Of a stretch of 64,000 nt of DNA, positions 57,086 to 64,000 are shown in pieces. The notes under the pieces were generated by a model. It was not told the origin of the DNA. It saw nothing but the letters and a program-made list of their open reading frames with translations, and ran no database searches. A program made the position numbers and the translations under genes. Source of the stretch: Acanthococcus lagerstroemiae (taxonomy: Eukaryota; Arthropoda; Insecta; Hemiptera; Eriococcidae); NCBI GenBank assembly GCA_031841125.1, contig CM063112.1, forward strand, positions 8,148,603-8,212,602, written 5' to 3'. The first letter of the stretch is position 1. Every line of letters starts with the position of its first letter.

Positions 57086-57775
57086 CAGTGGCGCCGCATG
57101 GTGCTCTTTCCCAGGTGTTCAACTGGCGGGTCTGCGCCCTCCCTCTCCCCACCCCTCCACAAAAAAATCAGTAGTATCAAAAACTTTGTATGTATAAATA
57201 ATGAGTGTCAATGAAGAATGAAGTTGCATCCACCAACTCACCACATAGCATGCGCATGCGCTTCTGGAACGTTCATTTTTGCTGGTGAACACCCTGCCAT
57301 TTAAATTAACGAAGTCTCCGCTTCACTCTTTGCGGTCTTAGTAGCAAACGTCACTGCGACAAGGCCGACGAGAGTGTGCAATGTTGCTAGTGAACATCCT
57401 ATGCGATTCTCATAATAAGTGTGACAAAGATAACGCCACTGCATTAAGACCAACGAGAGTGTGCAATGTTACTAGTGAACATCCTACACGATTCCCATAG
57501 TATGTGACAAAGATAACGTCACTGCGACAAGACCGACAAGAGCGTGCAATGCTTGCTAGTGAACATCCTACGTGATTCCCATATAGTATGTGACAAAGAT
57601 AAGAACCGCGCGAAGCGCAAAGAGAAATATTCCGGCTATTTTTCAACTTTTTGAGCTTATATTTTGTATTTTAATCAAAATTTAAATCTTTCCTTGTTTC
57701 TGGGATTTTTGTTGTAAGACAAAAATGAAGTAGGTGTGCAGTGAACACCTTGAACACCCAGACACGACGCCACTG
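57086..57775. mobile_element. hAT element with internal minisatellite
   Basis: Starts CAGTGGCGCCGCATGGTG, ends CAGACACGACGCCACTG. The flanks TGAATCCC (57078-57085) and TGAATCTC (57776-57783) give a TSD with one mismatch, and D1 has the unfilled site TGAACCTCCC near 54527. The interior holds three ~83-base repeats. No transposase was found. Confidence 0.88.
57359..57606. repeat. Three ~83-bp tandem units
   Basis: Units start at 57359, 57443 and 57526. Each has GACCRACRAGAGYGTGCAAT, a CTAGTGAACATCCTA, then CGATTCCCATA and GTGACAAAGATAACGYCACT. A partial unit (GCAAACGTCACTGC) precedes the first. Confidence 0.93.
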
Positions 57776-57789
57776 TGAATCTCCCTTCT

Positions 57790-59920
57790 AGTCGTTAGTA
57801 TGAAACCAATCTCTCCTACATGGTTCAGCGCTGGCAACTTATCCATTTTAATGCCTCCACTCTGATTCAAATTAGTTATACATTATTCGGAGAAGCTGCT
57901 TCAGACTCCATGTGCAGTCGTTTCCACTGCTGCAGCTGCATTAGCAGAATGGCTGGCATTATACCCACCGTACATAATCTTAAGCTGCGAAGAGCATAGG
58001 GAAACTCGATAGTACTCACGTTTCCAATCGCCATTACTGCTTTACAGCCTCGGCACTAGGCCTACTCGATACTCGTCCAGACAGGCGTAAATATCCAACA
58101 GGAAACAATCGTTCGGGTTTTAAGCTGATACAATTTCCACGGCCTTCTAATAGCATTACAGAGGGAACGAACCTGAAAAAAAAAGTGAAGTAAAGTAAAT
58201 ACGCGAATACTTGCGTATGCGATTCCGCATCCCGGATCTAAATAAAATTTATCGCAGAAAAAAACATATATACTAAAAGGCATTGCATCGTACCTTTCCT
58301 CTATACGAGGCGAAATAACGCACGAGTTGAATGCATATTGCACAATAAGGATTCTCAATTCTTTTTTTTTTCTTCCTCGAATTCTTTTCTCCATTTACGG
58401 TCTACCAGACTTTTTATCTTTCCCTCGTTTTTCCGTGATCCTTCTTTTATTTAAATTCGATTACGTTGCCGGGTTGACGTGAAACAAAAATTCGGTGTAG
58501 TTTTGGCGTGCGAAGAACGTAAAAATGGAACGCGGTTGGCTCGCCGTTCGGGGCAGATGGATACGGTGGCGCTGTGGGGGTCGCCGTGTGATTGCGAGAA
58601 ATCGCATCGCACCGGTTGCGGACAGCACTCGGAACGGCGACCCGGATTCGCTTAGGTATAAATAGCCTCGTCGCCGAAAGGGTCAATAAAATTAGCGTCA
58701 AAAAACGAATCGATAATAACGCAATGACGAATACTCTCTCGTATTACCAATACCCTCGGAAAATATTCGAACACATTATCCAGAATGAGGAATTAATGTA
58801 AGAAAAAACAAATAATGGCGATCACGAAGATAGACGTCGGTTTGAAATATTCACGATACGGCGCTCGTATTTCCATTCGAACCTCGAGCTGTCCGAATCG
58901 CGTCCATTTTCGCTAATTTCCGTTCGTTATATTCCCTTTTAGACGGAAAGCCAAAGCGTTGGTCGCTCCGTGGGCTCCACTCTTTCGACGGCCATTAATC
59001 ATACGTGTACGTTAAAGGCAGTCGAAAATCGAACGGCAATTTTTGCCCTATAGAGAAACGAGATAGCGAAACAAAACCGAAATTGAACGCCGACGCCTGC
59101 GAGTCGTTTACGTATCGCAACCGAATGAATAGATTTCGTAATTAGAAGTAATTACACGGTTTCCATATGGTGATTACCTCTCCAGGTTCACTCAGTTCAG
59201 CAGGTGTAGTCACAGAATGACTGGGGCAAGGAGAGGGGTCCTGCAAACAACTTCACTCGCTGGCAAAATTGGAGGACTTCGTTTTCACCAGCAGAAATGT
59301 AGCAAGCTAAATTCTGTCGTTCATATGTATATTTGCAGGGACGCACCCGCATTTACTCTAAAGTTGCAAAACTGGAAGTAAATGCTAAATCAAAGGGCGA
59401 CGAGCAACCAAGTTTAGTCTTGCAGTGCGGGCTGCAGGATCAAGTAAGAGTATGGTCACCACTTAGTCCCAGTCAGTGTCCAAGTTCAGTCTCTTATATA
59501 GCAAGCGTGGTACCACGTCATGGAGGTAAAGACGTGGGAAACTGTGTATACAGCAATGTATTACATAATTAAAGCCCGTCACAAATATCAGTTCTCCCCC
59601 CCCCCTCATCTCACTGAACATAGTGCACTCTATAAAGCACGACATATGTAACTGATGATGATGAGGTTATCAGCAAATACACTGGACTGCCAATACCGGA
59701 CACTCTATTTAAAACACATTGAGTGCTTTTGGACCTGCATCTAATGTTCTAGCGGCGGGGTTTGTTATTATGATAATATGGACGTTGTTAAGCAAAAAGG
59801 ACTTCAGAGACATTTGTTGACAAAATGAGTTATTAGTATGTATTGTTTAGAAAGAGCGTAAACAGTAGAATTTTTCAAAATTGAGCCCCCGATTCAAAAA
59901 TGCGTACTCGCGTTGAAAAA
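57790..59920. other. No recognised gene; low-repeat, CG-richer 58000-59180
   Basis: This stretch lacks the transposons seen elsewhere, and 58430-59160 is markedly richer in CG. No frame has a family resemblance. If the window contains host regulatory or exon sequence, this is one of the likelier places. Confidence 0.35.
58657..58664 (+). promoter_or_regulatory. Possible TATA box
   Basis: TATAAATA lies at the 3' edge of a CG-rich stretch (58540-58655), a layout common at insect promoters. No initiator or coding exon downstream could be confirmed. Confidence 0.25.
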
Positions 59921-59924
59921 AGCA

Positions 59925-60166
59925 CGATTTTAGTCCCATCGTTTTATCTACGTAAGCTGGTTCCTGCTTTTCATGAATAACATGCCATGACTAATGTTCA
60001 GTCTACATTAATGGACAAATTTAGTCCGTTGTTTTATCTATGTAAAGCGGTTCCTGTTTTTCATGAATGACTGGACATAACTGATGTTCAGTCCATGTCA
60101 ATAGACGAGTTTAGTCTCATCATGAGCTGTTTTCTGTTTTACATGAATAACTAGCCATGACCATGT
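59925..60166 (-). repeat. Minisatellite arm, ~90-bp units (left)
   Basis: Units contain GTTTTATCTAYGTAA, GGTTCCTG, TTTTCATGAATRA, ATGACTAATGTTCAGTC and a GACRAATTTAGTCC word. ATGTTCA recurs exactly 90 bases apart (59994 and 60084), followed by a third partial unit. The same unit appears inverted at 62575-62945. Confidence 0.85.
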
Positions 60167-60685
60167 GAAGAGAGAGTGCAAAAAGGCAAAGGCAGAATGG
60201 ATGAATGAAAAAAGTGATGAGATAGAACGCCGTGGCGTGCATTCCAGGCAAGCAAAGTAAGCGCCGCTTATCCTGAAAATTCCCGAGAAAATAAGTTTTC
60301 ATATACAATATCAACTTCAATTTGTAACAAATAAAAGATAATGAAACACTGGGCAAAACACCGACTGTATTAACGCTTATGACGCTTACGCTTAAGTATA
60401 TAATAAATTCATGGGAGATGTACACTGTTTGGTGTTCGGCAATCCTGGTACATGTATATTTGTATAGGCCAGCGAGGTATGCGTTGGATCTAACGCTTCT
60501 TTTCAATACTGCACGTACTGTACGACTTATGCTCCGCCTCCGTGTTAATTACAAACACAAAAACACACTAGCATGTTCAACGCAACGAAACCTGTGCGTT
60601 TGGTTGCATTCTGGAGGCGCTTTGAGTCAGACTTGACTCGGCTGGCTACACACAAACGTCGCAGTTGACAGTGAAACGTGATTAT

Positions 60686-61384
60686 TAGGGCTAGGATTTC
60701 TATGTGCTAAAAACAGCAAAAAAAGCGCTTATAATAAGTTGTTAAAATCTGAAGAAGAAAAAAAGCATAAATATGCGCTGTAAAATTGAAAAAGTGCAAT
60801 AAAAATATGCCATCATAGGTATCAAAATGCAGGTATTTTCAAAGCGCTTTCAAAAACCATATCGAATCGTACGTACAGCGAATCTAGAAGAAACGTAGAG
60901 CAGAACAAAGTCAAAGTATTCATTTTTTTTTAAATAGGTAAGTAAATAAAACAATTATTAATACTCTTTCAAGATTTTACAATCGTTAATCAATTTATGC
61001 TTTAAAGAATGCTGCTCTAGTCTCTAATTTTCCAGTCCAAAGCCGACCCTCTTCCAGCAGCTGGCTGCTTGTTTTTAAACTTTCAAAACAAAAACAAAAA
61101 AAAATGAAAATATTAAAAAAAATCTAGTTTTTTTTTCCATTTTGTTGGCCGACTTTGCTCTTTTTTTTCTCAAAAAAAGCACTAACGACCAGAAAATTGC
61201 CCAAAATAGGTAAGCAAAGTTTTGACGTTTTTTGGCAAAAATAGGCGTTTTTATGCTTTTATACCCAAAATGTGCGAAAATATACGCTACAAACTTTTGT
61301 CACCATTCGTCTTAAAATTGCATGAAACGTGAAAAAAACTGAGAAATGCGGTATCTGGTGCAGCAGGAAAAAATATTAGCCCTA
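60686..61384. mobile_element. hAT MITE, TAGGGCTA ends, perfect 8-bp TSD
   Basis: Left TAGGGCTAGGATTTCTATG, right GAAAAAATATTAGCCCTA. Exact TSD GTGATTAT (60678-60685 and 61385-61392). The interior is rich in AAAAGCGCTTAT, AAATATGCG and TTTTTATGC words, reminiscent of the CAGGGCTGCAATT MITE, with which it may share ancestry. Non-coding. Confidence 0.9.
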
Positions 61385-61739
61385 GTGATTATGTTCTTCT
61401 ACTAGTCAACGCGTTATGTTTGAATGCTCCATTTGGGAATTTTCAGTTGAGTCAGTTGGAAAAATCCAACAAGTCAAAATGTTTTTTTTTGTTTGTTTTG
61501 ATACTTGGTAATTTTGAGTTGAGCCAGTTGGAATTTTCACATTCCTGCCCCCCCCCCCCGAAAAATTCTTGTGTCTATTATTCGTTACAGAAAAGAATAA
61601 ATACATATGGAATGATCCTACAGGGATACAACAATTTGAATATTTCATCAATGCCATTTTGTATGCAGTAGCATGTTTCATACTTTTATTCTGATTTTTA
61701 CTTTATCTCTACGCTTATCGCTTACCTAGGAAAAATCAT

Positions 61740-62195
61740 CGCACGCCACTAGATAGAAGAGTACATGAATAAAGGACAAATAGACTCAACACATACAGAA
61801 AAGTAAAAATGGAGTTCGGAGAAAGAAGGAAGAAAGCAAGTAATATAACAAATAAGGAGGGAGAGCCTATTTCCACAACTGAAGAAAACGTGAAAAGGTG
61901 AGTAGTGTATGTAGGAGGGCTATATTGTAATAATAATGGGGATGAATCGATACGAATAGAGAGAGAGAGGAAGATGTGGAAGAAGATGAAAGAAGAGACT
62001 CAATTTTAAGAGGTGAATTTGACAAAGCATTGAGAGATTTAAAGAAAGGGGAAACTCCAAAGTGGACGAGATACCAGCTGAATTATTACAGAACTTAGAA
62101 GAATATGCACTCGATAAATTGTACAAATTAGTATGCTATATTTATGATAAACGGAAAATTCCCTGAGAATTTTAAAAAGAGTGCTATTGTAAGGC
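61740..62195 (+). pseudogene. RTE-like retrotransposon, start of RT domain
   Basis: Broken plus-strand frames give KEGEPISTTEENVKR, then GEFDKALRDLKKGE, then after a frameshift VDEIPAELLQNLEEYALDK and LYKLVCYIYDKRKIP, and after another ENFKKSAIVRL. This is the N-terminal stretch of the RT domain in insect RTE-type endonuclease-reverse transcriptases (usual text: KAxGxDEIPAELLK, YExGxIPxDFKxSxIVPIPK). The endonuclease and the catalytic RT part are missing. Two frameshifts and stops make it dead. It lies between the two inverted minisatellite arms. Confidence 0.85.
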
Positions 62196-62574
62196 TCCAT
62201 AGAGGATCTTATTTTAATTTTTTTTTTCTTTCTTTTTACTGTTAATATATTTCCATAATCGCATATTATTTCCAAGAAAACATTTTTAAATGAAGCGGTG
62301 GAGAGTTCGAAGCCAGTCAAAACTGTGTCGATGACGAGACAAAATAGTGCCAAAGAGGTCAGCTAAGGATACGACCTAATCAGTCAAACTACTGTGAAAT
62401 ATTTGCAGTCAAATGAGAGTCAGCAATGTGAACAGAAGTGCATTCATGTCCGGTGGTCAACAAAAGTGTCAAGAAGTCAAAAATGCATCGCAGTGCTGTG
62501 ATTGGTTGAAATGTTTGTCAAAATGTTAAAGAACCATGTCAAAATTCGCAAAACTGACGTAGGTTAAATTTATG

Positions 62575-62945
62575 TCAATCTATCGAGACTGACTGAACAT
62601 GGTCATGTCCAGTCATTCACGTAAAACAGGAAACAGCTCACATAGATAAGATGATGAAACTAAACTCGTCTATTGACGTGGAATGAACATCAGTTATGTC
62701 TAGTCATTCAAAAACAGAAACCAGTTCACATAGATAAGACAACGGACTAAATTTGTCCATTAATGTAGACTGAACATTAGTCATGGCAAGTTATTCATGA
62801 AACACAGGAACCAGCTTACGTAGATAAGACGATGGGACTAAAATCGTCTATTGACATGGACTGAACATTAGTCACGTCCAGCCATTCATGTAAAACGGGA
62901 ACCAGCTCTCATAGATAAGATGATCAGACTCAAGTGCTCGACGTG
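62575..62945 (+). repeat. Minisatellite arm, four ~90-bp units (right)
   Basis: TGAACAT recurs at 62594, 62684, 62771 and 62862 (spacing 90, 87, 91). Each unit has GTCATTCAYG, AAACAGGAACCAGCT, CATAGATAAGA and GACTAAA-TCGTC words. It is inverted relative to 59925-60166, making 60.1-62.6 kb the interior of a large inverted-repeat structure. Confidence 0.88.
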
Positions 62946-64000
62946 TTAGTATATGTGAGTTTGGGTCTTTGGGAGCAGTTTACACAATTTCAATATTCCT
63001 GTCTTCGTAATTAATGTATCTGGCAATGCGAAAAAATTGAACAGTTGAGCGAACTGTACAATGTGGAAGGAAAGGCAACAGTGATCCGGGCTGAACATCG
63101 TAACCTCAACCAGGACATTGCCTCTATTAACTGGTTAAATCAGCGTGCAAATGCTGACGAAGACACGCGAATTTACAGCAGAGAATGAAAAACAGAAGCG
63201 AAGTCGAGTCAGTGCTCGAGATTATCGTTTACGACTGTATCGGGTCGCAGACGAGAGGGAAAGAGTTCGACAGTTCGCAGTTCGAGCTCGTTGATTGAAT
63301 GGAAAAGCATCGTCATTCCGGTGGTATAATTCGGTTCATTCATACCAAATCTTGTCTCTTTTCAATCGAATCGCCTTGTTCTATTCTCCTTTAATTAAAC
63401 GAGCGAATGTTGAATAGAAATAGAGACCGAATTCAATTTCTACGAATTTGTGAGGTAGCGAACAAATCATCCAGGTATCGGTAGCGTAAAGCCTGATTAC
63501 GATAACGAGGGATGTTTTCCTTCCTAAAAACGTATTCATTTTTGAATCATTACATTTCCTGATTCAACCCCCCCCCCTCGCACAACCGTCCAGCACCAAT
63601 GAAACAGGGTGTAAACAGATAATACCTCAACCTTTATTTTGAATGCGAAGTCGAATCGAGTACGTGCGAGAATCTGCATGTGATGAGGTCTAGTTTCTTC
63701 TTCGGCGAAGGAAATGCCTCTCCTTTAAAAGGGGGATAACCACGTGCCACCAGATTCTGAATTGCATACGGAGAGTTATACTGCGCAAGCTACAGAAATA
63801 TAAGTTTCTAGGTCGTTATTTTTACCTATCATAAGAGACTTTTGATTCAGTCACGAATGTTTTTCCTGAAACCAGAAAAATGAATGTGACCGTGAAAATC
63901 GAACTAAGTATCTTCGTTGGGCGCATATTTCGTTTATATCTCATCCATTATAAATAGGATCATAAAAAAGTCATCATGTTTTCTCATTCTTCAATTCCAG
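62946..64000. other. No recognised gene
   Basis: Moderately CG-containing, without the window's repeats. Short frames are unrecognised. A poly-C run lies at about 63568. The window ends without a clear feature. Confidence 0.35.

Noticed and set aside
57359..57606. CRISPR-like array of regular repeats
   Set aside because: Units are ~83 bases, contiguous, with no unique spacers, and they lie inside a eukaryotic hAT element.
62575..62945. CRISPR or satellite DNA of a prokaryotic type
   Set aside because: Contiguous ~90-base units without spacers, in a clearly eukaryotic transposon-rich context.

Overview
The window looks like animal, most likely arthropod (insect), nuclear DNA: AT-rich, full of poly-A/T and poly-C/G runs, with no compact gene array, no operons and no ribosome binding sites. 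I could not support a single intact host protein-coding exon, rRNA or tRNA gene. Almost every recognisable feature is a transposable element (TE), a TE-derived pseudogene or a tandem repeat. The exact arthropod group cannot be named from this sequence.

Layout. 0-3.6 kb: no recognised feature. 3.6-9.4 kb: a palindromic element with a hammerhead-like core, a dead Jockey-type non-LTR retrotransposon (RT plus RNase H, minus strand), a direct/inverted repeat block and an RTE-like fragment. 11.7-12.6 kb: a tandem array broken by a second palindromic element and a hAT MITE with a perfect 8-bp target-site duplication (TSD). 13.8-14.8 kb: a 1-kb element with ~200-bp inverted ends. 16.5-17.0 kb: a GGCTCC-type array. 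17.7-19.7 kb: a 2-kb foldback element made of degenerate hairpin-forming subrepeats. 21.8-24.0 kb: tandem repeats, a GC-rich dispersed repeat, a SINE fragment and a hAT MITE. 26.5-28.1 kb: a long array of a short AAGACT-type word and a 75-bp mariner-like palindrome. 28.9-30.7 kb: a ~185-bp array interrupted by a hAT element that itself holds a hAT MITE. 31.6-33.4 kb: an RTE fragment split by one MITE that is split by another element. 33.7-37.8 kb: a hAT element with a broken transposase, split by a pogo-like deletion derivative and by a composite element. 39.8-43.9 kb: a hAT element holding a MULE fragment, a two-headed mariner foldback and a hAT MITE. 44.0-44.8 kb: nested inverted repeats. 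45.3-48.1 kb: tRNA-derived SINEs. 49.8-50.2 kb: a MITE. 52.1-57.8 kb: a tandem duplication in which each unit captured different transposons. 59.9-62.9 kb: inverted minisatellite arms around a hAT MITE and an RTE fragment.

Nothing here works together as a pathway. The value is stratigraphic: because several host repeats occur twice, once empty and once filled, insertion boundaries, TSDs and relative order can be read directly. The most unusual objects are the compound hAT-like element mobilised as module-spacer-module (two copies), the mariner foldback built from two opposed transposase 3' halves, the 2-kb subrepeat foldback, the element carrying about six copies of a GTCC...GGAC dyad, and the palindromes with a hammerhead-ribozyme-like core.
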